Translations under genes and position numbers: made by a program
Source of the DNA: Paenibacillus sp. MZ04-78.2
Lineage (GTDB): Bacteria > Bacillota > Bacilli > Paenibacillales > NBRC-103111
DNA: 64,000 bases
Assembly: GCF_024213375.1 (NCBI RefSeq)
Contig: NZ_JANAVJ010000005.1
Span: 124,001 to 188,000 of the forward strand
Reading direction: 5' to 3'
Notes under the pieces: generated by a model
Databases searched by the model: none
Told to the model about the DNA's origin: nothing
The model's input: only the letters and a program-made list of their open reading frames with translations
In this document: positions 1 through 8,933 of the stretch, one piece after another
Numbering within the stretch: position 1 is the first letter of the stretch
How the letters are laid out: each line of letters begins with the position of its first letter

Positions 1-139
1 CGCGATTGGCTGGCGAAGGAAGCGACTGTCGAGATGCGTTTGGACGGAAAAGGAACACTATCCAGAGACCAACCGCTGTGATAAAATTACCTATTATCAG
101 AACGGCTACGGAATTTGGATACCAGAGTGGAAGGACAGG
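1..139 (+). other. unresolved 3' end of an upstream gene
   Basis: Two forward frames are open from the window edge. One ends at a TGA at 79-81. The other has no stop and runs into the phosphoesterase frame, with a protein-like stretch (NGYGIWIPEWKDR) just before that gene. I cannot tell which is the real upstream coding end, or whether a frameshift joins them; the sequence to the left is needed. Confidence 0.25.
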
Positions 140-145
140 TTGGCA

Positions 146-880
146 TTGAACAGAACGTTAGTCATCAGCGATATTCACGGGAGCTACGAGAGCTTCGACG
201 CACTGCTGCGCGCTGTGGAGTATAACGCCGGTCAGGACCGGCTTATTCTGCTTGGAGATTATGTGGATCGCGGGTCAAGAAGCAAGGACGTTGTCGAACG
301 GGTGATGACTATGGTTCGAGAGAACGGCGTCATCGCGCTGCGGGGGAATCACGATCAACGTTTTGTCGATGTCGTAACAGGCCCGTGCGATGAGAATGAG
401 GAAATGAAATTTTTAAAATACGGCGGCGTGGAGACGCTTTCCAGCTATTATGCCCCTTATGAATCGAACGAAGGGAGCGAACGGGAACGTACCGAAGTCG
501 CCAAAGAATGGGTTCGGTCGGAGTATGGCCATCATTTGGCTTTTTTAGGCAGCCTGCCTTTGTTTTACGAGGACGAGCGGTTCATTTATGTCCATGCGGG
601 CTTGAACCCGGCGTATCCCAACTGGAAGGAACAGCCTGCCCGGGATATGATCTGGATACGCGAACCGTTTTACGCCCATCCGACTGTGGTCGAGAAAACC
701 GTCATTTTCGGGCATACGAGAACCTCGAGCCTGCACGATTCTCCCAGCGTATGGTTCGGAGGCGACAAAATCGGCATCGACGGCGGTTGCGTCTACGGAC
801 AGCAGCTGAACTGTCTGGTCATTGACGAAAATGGAGGCTTCACAACGTATTCCGTGGAAGGGACGAATTGGGAGAGATGA
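146..880 (+). CDS. metallophosphoesterase (PPP-type phosphatase family)
   Basis: A soluble calcineurin-like phosphoesterase of 244 residues. The five metal-binding blocks are in order: SDIHG (8-12), GDYVDRG (37-43), RGNHD (66-70), a VHAG block near 150 and GHTRT near 190. The arrangement matches bis(5'-nucleosyl)-tetraphosphatase (ApaH/PrpE) and bacterial serine/threonine phosphatases; which substrate it uses cannot be told. I chose the TTG at 146 because AAGGACAGG at 131-139 then sits about 6 bases upstream; a TTG at 140 would abut it. The next gene overlaps its 3' end, so the two are probably co-transcribed. Confidence 0.85.
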   Translation: MNRTLVISDIHGSYESFDALLRAVEYNAGQDRLILLGDYVDRGSRSKDVVERVMTMVRENGVIALRGNHDQRFVDVVTGPCDENEEMKFLKYGGVETLSSYYAPYESNEGSERERTEVAKEWVRSEYGHHLAFLGSLPLFYEDERFIYVHAGLNPAYPNWKEQPARDMIWIREPFYAHPTVVEKTVIFGHTRTSSLHDSPSVWFGGDKIGIDGGCVYGQQLNCLVIDENGGFTTYSVEGTNWER

Positions 881-1740
881 ACGAGCCTTATGCTCTGGAA
901 TCGATGAACACCGGCGACGGCGCGCATCTGCTCGCTTTGGCCCGCAGCGTCGGCTGGAACTTTTCTGCGGCGCAGCCTGATTTGTATTTGCGTACGGGTC
1001 CGGTAGTCGGGCACCGGGACGGCGAAAAATGGATTTCGTGCGCGGGATTTTATGCGTTCGGCCAAGAGTTGGCCTCCATCGGCCATCTTATCGTCGATGC
1101 GGCACATCAAGGCCAAGGGCTGGGAAAACGTCTGATGCTCCATTGTTTGTCTGAAGCGGAAAAAACGGGCACGGCCGTTACGCTCGTTTCGACAAAGTCC
1201 GGGTTTCCGCTGTATACTTCGCTCGGTTTTCGAACGGTTGAATATATCCACCGGTTTCAGTACGAATTTCCTTTGGAAAGCCCGCGGCAGGAACGGACCT
1301 CGGGCGACGTGGATATGGTACCGTTGAGTGAAGCCGTGCTGGCTGAGGCGGTCGAGCTGGATCGGACAGCCGCAGGCGTCCGGCGAGAGCGCGTGCTTCA
1401 TTCGATCGCTCATCATAAAATCAGCGGATGGGCGGTTTGCGATTCATTCGGCGCAATCCAAGGCTATGGATTCGCTTGGGCGAAGGATGACATCTTGGTC
1501 GTGGGTCCTCTCGTTTCGGCAGACGCGGACATGGCTCTCCGGCTGCTGAAGGCGCTTATAGCGGGATGGCGGGGGCGGATTCAGCTTGATGTTCCCAGCG
1601 TTCAAGCTTCATTTCGAGAGCGGCTTCGCGAGCTGGATTTTCGCGAGGTTTCCGTTTCGCCGCAAATGCTGCTTGGGACTTCGTCTTTGCCCGGACGGCG
1701 CGAGTTGCTGTTCGCGCTTGCCGACCCTGCTTTTGGGTAA
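868..1740 (+). CDS. GNAT family N-acetyltransferase
   Basis: A 290-residue acetyl-CoA-dependent acetyltransferase. The central GNAT signature is clear: a beta strand followed by the acetyl-CoA loop GQGLGKRLM near 84-92, then YTSLGFRTVEYIHRFQY near 112-128. The C-terminal half looks like the second, GNAT-derived domain found in family members of this length (for example PF18014-like). The substrate is unknown. It overlaps the upstream phosphoesterase by 13 bases. The start is uncertain between TTG 868 (GGAAGGG about 5 bases upstream) and ATG 877. Confidence 0.8.
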   Translation: MGEMNEPYALESMNTGDGAHLLALARSVGWNFSAAQPDLYLRTGPVVGHRDGEKWISCAGFYAFGQELASIGHLIVDAAHQGQGLGKRLMLHCLSEAEKTGTAVTLVSTKSGFPLYTSLGFRTVEYIHRFQYEFPLESPRQERTSGDVDMVPLSEAVLAEAVELDRTAAGVRRERVLHSIAHHKISGWAVCDSFGAIQGYGFAWAKDDILVVGPLVSADADMALRLLKALIAGWRGRIQLDVPSVQASFRERLRELDFREVSVSPQMLLGTSSLPGRRELLFALADPAFG

Positions 1741-2171
1741 TGCACGGGCGGCCGCTTTCCGATGAGGACGAGTCCATTTAACCGGCGTTCAAAATCATAG
1801 TTGACAAATGGAATACTCTATACAGTATAAAAGCATCAAATGAACGAATCGCGCCAGGTTGCTGACCGTACGGACGGAAGCCCTTGTTTCATTCTGCGCA
1901 AGCAGAACGAAGAAAGGGCTTTTCCATTGTACGCTGAACTCGGCCGTTATCTTTTTCCGGGTACGCGGGCTGATCTGCAGCTTTTTATAGTTTTTGCTGA
2001 GCAAGGCGTAATTCCGTGTCAGGTCAAGTACTCGAGCAATGGAAGCTTAGTTGACGAAAGCGCTTGCGACACGAAACTTTCAAGTCCAAATACCTATGCG
2101 AGTCAGATTTAAACTGGTATACTGAATTGTGAGAATAGTATAACTTTTCAAACATGAGGGGAGTTGAACAG
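1741..2171. other. 430-base intergenic region upstream of the oxidoreductase
   Basis: No convincing gene. It holds TTGACA at 1800-1805 followed by a weak AT-rich -10 region (near 1818-1825), and a hairpin at 1878-1921. Short frames on both strands show no family likeness and no good ribosome binding site. AT-rich sequence at 2125-2144 (TAGTAT, TATAAC) may carry the promoter of the oxidoreductase operon. Confidence 0.5.
1878..1921 (+). terminator. long hairpin, terminator-like
   Basis: AAGCCCTT (1878-1885) pairs with AAGGGCTT (1914-1921) and TTCTGC (1892-1897) with GCAGAA (1902-1907) around a GCAA loop. Only four T follow, so termination would be weak. It lies downstream of a possible TTGACA promoter at 1800, so it could also be a leader structure. 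Confidence 0.4.
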
Positions 2172-3176
2172 ATGAAAGTTCTACCGAAAACGAACGATCT
2201 CGGCTTCTTTGAAATTCGGCTCGAATCCATCGGCGGTCTGGGAGCCAACCTGGCGGGAAAAATGCTTGCGGAGGCTGGCGTCGTGGGAAGCGGGTTCAAC
2301 GGCGTGAGCTTTTCTTCTTACGGTTCGGAGAAAAAAGGCTCGCCGGTTAAAGCGCATATCCGTTTTTGCGACATAAATACGAATATTCGCGATACGACTC
2401 CAGTGGAACGTCCGCATGTCGTAGGCATTTTTCATGAAAACTTGTCGAAAACGGTCAACGTGATCAGCGGCATTTACGAGGACAGCCTGGTTCTGGTCAA
2501 TTCGGCAAAAAGTCCGGAAGCCCTGAAAGAGAAAATGAAGCTGATCGGCGGTACTATCGCGGTGGTCGATGCAACCGGCATTGCGCTGGAGGAGAAAAAC
2601 CGCGTCAACATGGCGATGCTGGGCAGTTTGTTCCGGCTGTGCGATTTTCTCGATTTCGAACACATGAAGAGTATTATCCGCAAATCGCTGGAGAAAAAAT
2701 ACCCCGGCGCGGTCGAGCCTGCCCTGCGCACGTTCCAGCGCGGCTATGACGAGGTGCAGTTCCAGACGTTCGCGCTGCCGGAGGGTGTAGAGATGCCGCT
2801 GCCGAAGCGGTGGGATATTCCGATGTACGGTTACGAAACCCAGCCGATCGGCGGGATGGTGGCGAATCCGGGAAACAGCATGTTGAAGGATCTCAGCATA
2901 TCGCGAAGCGGAATGATGCCGCATTTTGACGACGAAAAATGCATTCACTGCGCGGCCTGTGATACCGCCTGTCCCGACTTTTGCTTCGTGTGGGACGAAC
3001 AGCCGGACAAGAAAGGACGTCCGCAAATGTTCCTCCAAGGTATTGATTACCAGTACTGCAAAGGCTGTCTGAAATGCGTCGTCGCCTGTCCGACCGAGGC
3101 GCTATCCTCGAACCGCGAAACGGAAGGCTACGCGGAAGAGCATCGCGTGCCGCATCGTTTTAGCTTGGCCCAGTAA
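2172..3176 (+). CDS. 2-oxoacid:ferredoxin oxidoreductase, fused gamma-delta subunit
   Basis: 334 residues joining two chains that are separate in four-subunit enzymes. Residues about 1-190 are a PorC/KorC-type gamma domain (RLESIGGLGANLAGKML near 15-31). The C-terminal 90 residues are a two-cluster ferredoxin (delta) domain: CIHCAACDTACP from about 257 and CKGCLKCVVACP from about 296, each a CxxCxxCxxxCP motif for a 4Fe-4S centre. It would pass electrons from the thiamine diphosphate site of the next gene to ferredoxin. Start at ATG 2172 is set by GAGGGGAG about 8 bases upstream; an in-frame ATG at 2154 has no such site. The partner gene follows 38 bases later. Pyruvate versus another 2-oxoacid cannot be decided. 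Confidence 0.88.
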   Translation: MKVLPKTNDLGFFEIRLESIGGLGANLAGKMLAEAGVVGSGFNGVSFSSYGSEKKGSPVKAHIRFCDINTNIRDTTPVERPHVVGIFHENLSKTVNVISGIYEDSLVLVNSAKSPEALKEKMKLIGGTIAVVDATGIALEEKNRVNMAMLGSLFRLCDFLDFEHMKSIIRKSLEKKYPGAVEPALRTFQRGYDEVQFQTFALPEGVEMPLPKRWDIPMYGYETQPIGGMVANPGNSMLKDLSISRSGMMPHFDDEKCIHCAACDTACPDFCFVWDEQPDKKGRPQMFLQGIDYQYCKGCLKCVVACPTEALSSNRETEGYAEEHRVPHRFSLAQ

Positions 3177-3214
3177 AACAAATACCTGTTAGCAGGGAGA
3201 GGTGAACCAAACTA

Positions 3215-5518
3215 ATGGCTATTGAGATTAACAAAGAGGTCAGCGAGGGTACGGTCGAGCAGCGGATGGTTTACGAATCCGGAAACGAGATGGCGGCTTA
3301 TGCAGCTCACCAGATTAATTACCATATTATGGGATATTTCCCGATTTCGCCGTCGACGGAGGTCGCGCAGTTCCTCGATCTGATGAAGGCGAACGGCCAG
3401 CATGACATCAAGCTGATTCCGGCGGACGGCGAGCACGGCTCGGCAGGGATTTGCTACGGCGCTTCCACCGCGGGCGGACGCGTGTTCAACGCGACCAGCG
3501 CGAACGGTTACTTGTATATGCTGGAGCAGATGCCGGTACAATCCGGGACGCGGTTCCCGATGGTCTTGAATCTCGTCTGCCGCTCGGTATCCGGACCTCT
3601 GAACATCCATGGCGACCATTCGGACCTGTACTACGCGCTCAATACGGGCTGGCCGATCCTGATGTGCCGCGATCCGCAAGCCGTCTACGATATGAATATT
3701 TTGGCCATCAAGCTGGCCGAAGATCCGGAGGTTCGCCTGCCGGTCATCGTCGCTTCCGACGGTTACTTCACTTCTCACCAAAAACGCCGCGTGCAAACGT
3801 TCGCCCACAAATCGGACGTGCATGCCTTTGTCGGTGAACAGCCGAAGCAGTTCCCGCACGTGCTTGACCGTAACAATCCGATTACGGTAGGACCTTACAT
3901 GAACGAGCCGGATTACATTAACAACTGCTATCAGCAGTCCGTTGCGATGTACAATGCCGGGGAAGTATTCGACCGCATCCGTCAAGAATACCGGGTGTTG
4001 ACGGGCCGCGACTATCCGATTCTCGACCTGTACCGGATGGAAGACGCCGAAGTGGCGGTATTCCTGATGAACTCGGCGTCCGAGATCATTAAAGATGTCG
4101 TCGACCAGCTGCGGGCCAAAGGCATCAAAGCCGGGTCGATCGCGCCGAATATGATTCGCCCGTTCCCTCAGAAGCAGATCGCCGAAGCGCTCAAAAACGT
4201 CAAAGCCGTCACGATCGGCGACCGCGCGGATTCGTACGGAGCTTACGGCGGAAACATGACGATGGAAATCAAAGCGGCGCTGTTCACGGAAGGAAACCGC
4301 GATACGATGGTCATCAGCCGGATTTACGGGCTGGGCGGCAAAGATTTTTACGCCGAGGACGGTCATCACCTGTTCGAATTGGCGATCGAAGCGGCCCAAA
4401 AAGGCCGGGTCGACGTCCCGTTCGATTATTACGGACATACGCCGGGCGATCCGGACAAGAAGCCACAGCGTGTCATCGAACCGATGAAATACGAGGATTT
4501 GAAGACCGGATTGATTACGGTCAACAAAGACGAGACGACGGGCCAATTGAAGGTGAAGGTTCCGCCGATCCGCCAGCTGACCAAGAAGCCGAAGCGCCTT
4601 GCGCCAGGGCACGGGGCCTGTCCGGGCTGCGGTATTTTCTCCGGTCTGGAGCTGTTCTTCAAAGGGATCGAAGGAGATATCGTGGCGCTGTTCCATACCG
4701 GCTGCGCGATGGTCGTAACGACGGGATATCCGTATTCTTCGCATAAAGCGACCTACATTCACAACTTGTTCCAAAGCGGCGCGGCAACGCTTTCCGGCGT
4801 CGTGGAAATGTTCTGGGAGCGCAAACGCCGCGGCGAGCTGGAGCATCTGAATCTGCCGGACGACTTTACGTTCGTCATGATCACCGGCGACGGCGGGATG
4901 GATATCGGGATGGGCCCGGCCATCGGTGCAGCGCTGCGCAATCATAAAATGATCATTCTCGAATACGATAACGAGGGCTACATGAATACCGGCGCGCAGC
5001 TGTCCTATTCGACGCCGCTCGGCCACCGGACCTCCACATCCAACGTCGGAAAGCATCAGGGCGGCAAGCTGTTCCATCATAAGGACACGCCGCAGATTAT
5101 GGCCGCGACGAACATTCCTTACGTGTTCACCGGGTCCGAAGCGAACCCGCAGGATTTGCTGAAAAAAGCCGCCAAGGCGCAGTATTATGCACAGAACGAA
5201 GGGCTGGTCTACGGCAAAATCCTCATTACCTGTCCGCTCAACTGGCTGTCCGAGGAACAAATCGGGCAATCGTTGATCGATCAAGCGGTCAACTCCTGTT
5301 TCTTCCCGCTGTATGAAGTGGAGAACGGCGTAACGACGATCACGTTCAATCCGGAGGAGAAGAACAAGCGGATTCCGGTCGGCGATTGGCTGAAAAATAT
5401 GGGCAAGACGAAGCACCTGACGAAGCCCGAATACGCGGAGGCGCTGCAATCGTTCGAGAACGAAGTCGAACGCCGCTGGAGCCGTCTCAAGGCTAAGCAC
5501 GAAAATCCTTACTTGTAA
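3215..5518 (+). CDS. 2-oxoacid:ferredoxin oxidoreductase, fused alpha-beta subunit
   Basis: 767 residues. The N-terminal two thirds is the alpha (pyrimidine-binding and transketolase C) part, with GYFPISPSTE near 32-41 and the conserved GDHSD near 131. The C-terminal third is the beta, thiamine-diphosphate part: HGACPGCG near 465-472, HTGC near 494, GDGGMDIG near 557 followed by the EYDNEGYMNTG metal/TPP loop, and ITCPLNW near 672. The four cysteines in this part match the ligands of the proximal 4Fe-4S cluster in pyruvate:ferredoxin oxidoreductase. Together with the gamma-delta gene this makes a complete two-gene enzyme for oxidative decarboxylation of a 2-oxoacid with CoA and ferredoxin. 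A strong terminator follows at 5544. Confidence 0.9.
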   Translation: MAIEINKEVSEGTVEQRMVYESGNEMAAYAAHQINYHIMGYFPISPSTEVAQFLDLMKANGQHDIKLIPADGEHGSAGICYGASTAGGRVFNATSANGYLYMLEQMPVQSGTRFPMVLNLVCRSVSGPLNIHGDHSDLYYALNTGWPILMCRDPQAVYDMNILAIKLAEDPEVRLPVIVASDGYFTSHQKRRVQTFAHKSDVHAFVGEQPKQFPHVLDRNNPITVGPYMNEPDYINNCYQQSVAMYNAGEVFDRIRQEYRVLTGRDYPILDLYRMEDAEVAVFLMNSASEIIKDVVDQLRAKGIKAGSIAPNMIRPFPQKQIAEALKNVKAVTIGDRADSYGAYGGNMTMEIKAALFTEGNRDTMVISRIYGLGGKDFYAEDGHHLFELAIEAAQKGRVDVPFDYYGHTPGDPDKKPQRVIEPMKYEDLKTGLITVNKDETTGQLKVKVPPIRQLTKKPKRLAPGHGACPGCGIFSGLELFFKGIEGDIVALFHTGCAMVVTTGYPYSSHKATYIHNLFQSGAATLSGVVEMFWERKRRGELEHLNLPDDFTFVMITGDGGMDIGMGPAIGAALRNHKMIILEYDNEGYMNTGAQLSYSTPLGHRTSTSNVGKHQGGKLFHHKDTPQIMAATNIPYVFTGSEANPQDLLKKAAKAQYYAQNEGLVYGKILITCPLNWLSEEQIGQSLIDQAVNSCFFPLYEVENGVTTITFNPEEKNKRIPVGDWLKNMGKTKHLTKPEYAEALQSFENEVERRWSRLKAKHENPYL

Positions 5519-5543
5519 AAAGGTAAGGCTGGCACAAACCTCA

Positions 5544-5583
5544 GGCGCAAACTCGTACTGTTGAGCTTGCGCCTTTTTATTTT
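5544..5583 (+). terminator. intrinsic terminator of the oxidoreductase operon
   Basis: GGCGCAAACTC (5544-5554) pairs with GAGCTTGCGCC (5563-5573), followed by TTTTTATTTT. Confidence 0.9.
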
Positions 5584-5607
5584 CAGAACCGATTCGGAGG
5601 AGTTTCG

Positions 5608-5907
5608 ATGCCTTATGTACTGAGACATGCCGATTCCGGTGAAATCGCCGCATGTATTCAAAAAAACGTATACGATTTCGATTATTTCGGCGTCAAACAG
5701 TGGGAGGACGAAGGGCAGGCCGAGGCGGATAAGCATTCTTTTCTGGAGAGCATCAGCGTTGATAACCCCCAGAATTGGCATATTTATCTGATCCAAGAGG
5801 AGCGTGTCAAGCTCTGCAACGTGAAGCTGAAGAACGATCCGTCGCGTCGGGTGCGCCTGAGCGGCGACGGCCAGATCACCGTTCATTCCGCCTCCGAACG
5901 ACTATAA
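5608..5907 (+). CDS. hypothetical protein, 99 aa
   Basis: A small acidic soluble protein with no signal peptide or membrane segment and no motif I recognise. A good ribosome binding site (TCGGAGGAG) lies about 7 bases before the ATG. It starts just after the terminator of the oxidoreductase operon and is followed 20 bases later by another hypothetical gene, so these two probably form their own unit. Confidence 0.7.
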   Translation: MPYVLRHADSGEIAACIQKNVYDFDYFGVKQWEDEGQAEADKHSFLESISVDNPQNWHIYLIQEERVKLCNVKLKNDPSRRVRLSGDGQITVHSASERL

Positions 5908-5927
5908 AACGGGGAATGGTAATTTTG

Positions 5928-6449
5928 ATGAAAACAAACCCTTTTGCCGATTTCGAAGCGGCGGGCACTGAGCAGGAGCTGGCCGCCTTTCGGGAATCGA
6001 TTCGAAGCCAGGGCTTTACCGCCTTCCGGCTGCTGCTCGAAGGCTTCCGGGATCGCCTCAAGCAATGCTCAGACGGGGATATTCCAGCCGTGAATAAGCT
6101 GCTGGAGCAGGCCCGGCGGTTGTTTCCCGAGCCCGAGACATTCAGTCCATCCTGGGTCAACATATGGGACGAATTCGAGCGGATTGCCGCCTACAAGCAA
6201 ACGGTGCTGGAGACCATTCCGGCCGAAGAACGAGAAGGGGAGTGGCAGGTGCTGCTCGATAATCCGTACACGAACTCCGATCTCGTATGCTATCCCGGAC
6301 TCAGCTTTATGGAGGGGGCGTATTTATACGCGTACTTCCGCAGCGACCTGAAGCAGAACGAATATATCCGGCTGCAAAAAATTCAAAATCTCGTGATGGC
6401 CTTCGGCAGCGAGCGGCAGGAAGCCATGAACCAAACTAAAGAAGGTTAA
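5928..6449 (+). CDS. hypothetical protein, 173 aa
   Basis: A soluble, mostly helical protein by composition, with many charged residues and aromatic-rich C-terminal segments (FMEGAYLYAYFRSDLKQNEY). No family recognised. The frame is open further upstream inside the previous gene, but that part reads as out-of-frame sequence; ATG 5928 (or ATG 5916 four codons earlier) follows GGGG at 5911-5914 and fits best. It ends just before a terminator at 6481. Confidence 0.7.
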   Translation: MKTNPFADFEAAGTEQELAAFRESIRSQGFTAFRLLLEGFRDRLKQCSDGDIPAVNKLLEQARRLFPEPETFSPSWVNIWDEFERIAAYKQTVLETIPAEEREGEWQVLLDNPYTNSDLVCYPGLSFMEGAYLYAYFRSDLKQNEYIRLQKIQNLVMAFGSERQEAMNQTKEG

Positions 6450-6480
6450 ATTTAGCTGGATTGAGAAATTCGAGGATAAG

Positions 6481-6521
6481 CCGGGATTCGAGCGGGGAAG
6501 CCGTTTCAAATCCCGGTTTTT
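6481..6521 (+). terminator. intrinsic terminator
   Basis: CCGGGATT (6481-6488) pairs with AATCCCGG (6509-6516) and a run of five T follows. Confidence 0.8.
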
Positions 6522-6546
6522 CGCGTGGATAAAATGCGACCTACCG

Positions 6547-7026
6547 TTACATTCGTTCAGCGAGCTTCAGCGCAAACAGCTCCAAATAATGCTGATCCGT
6601 CGCGTCGAAACGATTTTTCTCCGGGCTGTCGATGTCCAGCACGCCGATCAGGCGCTCGCCATGGAGGATCGGAACGACGATTTCCGATTGCGAGGCGGCG
6701 TCGCAGGCGATGTGGCCGGGAAATTGATGGACGTCTGCGACGCGGACCGTTTCCCGGAGGCTGGCAGCGCGGCCGCAGACGCCCTTGTCGAGCGGAATGC
6801 GCACGCAGGCAGGCAAGCCTTGAAAAGGCCCGAGCACCAGTTCCCCGTCGTCGAATAAATAAAACCCGACCCAGTTGACCCGCTCCAGAAACTGGTTAAG
6901 CAGCGCTGCGGCGTTGGCCAGGTTGGCCATCCGGTTCGGCTCATCTTCGATAAGCGCGGACAACTGGGAAATGAGCAGCTTGTAATTTTCCTCGCGCGTT
7001 CCCGTATAGGCAGAGGCATGAAACAT
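6547..7026 (-). CDS. msrC: free methionine (R)-sulfoxide reductase (GAF domain)
   Basis: 159 residues forming a single GAF domain of the YebR/MsrC type, which reduces free L-methionine-(R)-sulfoxide and so repairs oxidised methionine outside proteins. The three catalytic or resolving cysteines of the family are present: C74 (GLPACVRIP), C84 (KGVCGRAA) and C108 (GHIACDAASQSEIVVP). Length is normal. The start is supported by AAAGGAG about 9 bases before the ATG on the minus strand. It is transcribed convergently with the upstream hypothetical pair and divergently from the response regulator. Confidence 0.9.
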   Translation of the reverse strand: MFHASAYTGTREENYKLLISQLSALIEDEPNRMANLANAAALLNQFLERVNWVGFYLFDDGELVLGPFQGLPACVRIPLDKGVCGRAASLRETVRVADVHQFPGHIACDAASQSEIVVPILHGERLIGVLDIDSPEKNRFDATDQHYLELFALKLAERM

Positions 7027-7208
7027 AAACGACGACTCCTTTTTTTTGGCGGTAGATTACGCTGAAACTAGCATATTTTCCATAGGACGTCAAGGCGTCG
7101 GATCATGACTCTACCGCGATCGCGACAGGCTGCTGCGGTTATCTTGGAAAACGGAATACGGCCCGGCTGGAATGGTTACCCTGTAAACAAACGGCTGCAG
7201 GAGAACGT

Positions 7209-7898
7209 ATGACGCAATCTATTCTGGTCATTGAAGACGAAGAACATATCGCCCGGGTGCTGACGCTTGAGCTCGAACACGAGGGCTACGAGGTCGAGAC
7301 GGCGCATGACGGCCGGGAAGGAGCCAGACTGGCTATTTCCAAGCCTTGGAGTCTTATTTTGCTCGATGTGATGCTTCCGGAGTGGAACGGACTGGAAGTG
7401 CTTCGGCGCATCCGTCAAATCAATGCGGAGGTGCCTGTCATTTTGCTGACGGCCCGCGATGCGACACCGGATATTGTCAGCGGGTTCGACCAAGGAGCGA
7501 ACGACTACATTACGAAGCCATTCGTGATCGAGGAGCTGCTGGCGCGCGTCCGCAATCTGATCGGGCTGACGAACCGTCAGAAGCCGGAGACCGACACGCT
7601 GAGCGCGGCGGACTTAGCCGTCGATCTCAAAGCGCGTAAAGTGATGCGCGGAGACAACCCGATTGAGCTAACGCCGAAGGAATTCGACTTGCTGCAATAT
7701 TTAATTCAGCACAAAGGGCACGTTCTGACGAGAGAGCAGATTATTTCCGACGTGTGGGGCTATGATTTCGTAGGCGACACCAACATTGTAGACGTCTATA
7801 TCCGCTATTTGCGGCAGAAGATCGACAAAGGCTATCAACCTAAGCTGATCAAGACTGCGCGAGGTGTCGGCTACGAGCTGACGGACCCCGAGCCATGA
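7209..7898 (+). CDS. OmpR/PhoB-family response regulator
   Basis: 229 residues. Receiver domain about 5-117 with the acidic pair E9/D10, phosphoacceptor D53 (LILLDVMLPEWNG), the conserved T in ILLTARD near 83 and K in YITKPF near 104. A winged-helix DNA-binding domain occupies about 130-227 (LTPKEFDLLQYLIQHKGHVL and VDVYIRYLRQKID). The ribosome binding site CAGGAGA is well placed. Its stop overlaps the start of a histidine kinase gene by four bases, but that kinase is badly damaged, so this regulator may lack its cognate partner and be phosphorylated by another kinase or act unphosphorylated. Confidence 0.92.
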   Translation: MTQSILVIEDEEHIARVLTLELEHEGYEVETAHDGREGARLAISKPWSLILLDVMLPEWNGLEVLRRIRQINAEVPVILLTARDATPDIVSGFDQGANDYITKPFVIEELLARVRNLIGLTNRQKPETDTLSAADLAVDLKARKVMRGDNPIELTPKEFDLLQYLIQHKGHVLTREQIISDVWGYDFVGDTNIVDVYIRYLRQKIDKGYQPKLIKTARGVGYELTDPEP

Positions 7899-8774
7899 GC
7901 CTGCGGACGCGATTGATGCTGCTGTTGGCCCACCCGGCGACATACCGGTCACAGTATCACACCGTCGTGCAGAACGAGCTGGGCCTGCTTCTTTTGTTCA
8001 TTCAAGTGCCGATCACCGGTAAAAACAACGTTCAGATCGGACTGCTGGAGCTTGGAAAGGGATTGAATGTCGTCGCCGCTTTTATGGAGCTCCTGGTCGC
8101 AGGACTAACGGTGACGACGGGCAGTATTGCTGTTATTTTCGCCGATCGTCGGTTTTTTCTATACTAAGGCGCTCGTACGTCCAATCCGGCAATTGCTGGA
8201 GACGATGCGAACGATCCGAAGCAAAGGGGATTTTATACTGCTTCATCCCCAGTTCACGACAAAAAAGGACGAGCTGGGCCAGCTTGGACGAACGTTTAAC
8301 GAAATGATCATGCGTTTGCAGGAAAACGACCGAAGGCAGAAGCATTTTGTTGCGGACGCCTCGCATGAGCTGAAACCGCCGCTGTCCGTCATCGAAAGCT
8401 ATACGTCGCTGCTGCGCTGGTGGGAAGCCGCGACCCTGCCATTCGGCAGGAAGCGCTGAATGCGATTCATTCGGAAACCGTGCGCCTCAAAGAGCTGATC
8501 GATGCCCTTCTACGGCTGGCAGAGGTGGAACGTTTCGCGGAACCGGACCTGCATCCCGTCCGGATCGCGGAGCTGATCCGCTCAACCGCTGAGCAAATGC
8601 GCCGGGCGTTCGGTAGAGATAAGCCGGGGCACCGGAGGATCGGGGCTGGGCCTTGCGATAGCGAAGCAAATTGTCGAGCTGCATCAAGGGTCGATCCGCT
8701 TGGACAGCGAGGAAGGAAAGGGCACGACGGCGACGATCAAACTGCCAAAATTATCCTTCACAGCGTTTCAATAA
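7895..8774 (+). pseudogene. decayed sensor histidine kinase
   Basis: Remnant of the partner of the preceding response regulator. Pieces of one kinase lie in several frames: an N-terminal stretch from 7895, a HAMP-like segment from about 8150 (GFFYTKALVRPIRQLLETM), the phosphoacceptor region FVADASHELKPPLS near 8345-8390, a helical DHp continuation after about 8420, and the G2 box [20 protein letters not shown] near 8630-8690, ending at a TAA at 8772-8774. There are at least three frame changes, and the ATP-binding N and G1 boxes are missing between about 8600 and 8625. Even the H-box is odd, with P where T normally follows LK. The gene cannot make an active kinase. Confidence 0.85.
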
Positions 8775-8877
8775 GAGCAAGATGAGCGTTTTCTCATGCA
8801 TTTTTAATAATCAGCCTTGAAGCGCCGGGTGGCAGGCGTTTAGCGGAGTTTGGCGGAAAAACCCGCATTTTCATCTG

Positions 8878-8886
8878 TGCTATAGT
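8878..8886 (+). promoter_or_regulatory. extended -10 promoter element
   Basis: TGCTATAGT is an extended -10 (TGnTATAGT) about 48 bases before the NlpC/P60 start codon. No good -35 hexamer is seen at the usual distance. Confidence 0.45.
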
Positions 8887-8933
8887 GGGGTACAGGCAAA
8901 CAGCCAAACCTGACTTCAAGGAGGACGTTACAG

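Noticed and set aside
2125..2139. A lac-operator-like or CodY-like stretch AATTGTGAGAATAGT before the oxidoreductase operon
   Set aside because: Only about 11 of 15 matches to CodY and a half-site of lac; expected by chance in AT-rich DNA.
3212..5653. An 813-codon open frame on the minus strand opposite the oxidoreductase alpha-beta gene
   Set aside because: It is the mirror of a GC-rich coding gene; composition is rich in His, Arg and Gln with no family likeness, while the plus strand has clear TPP and Fe-S motifs.
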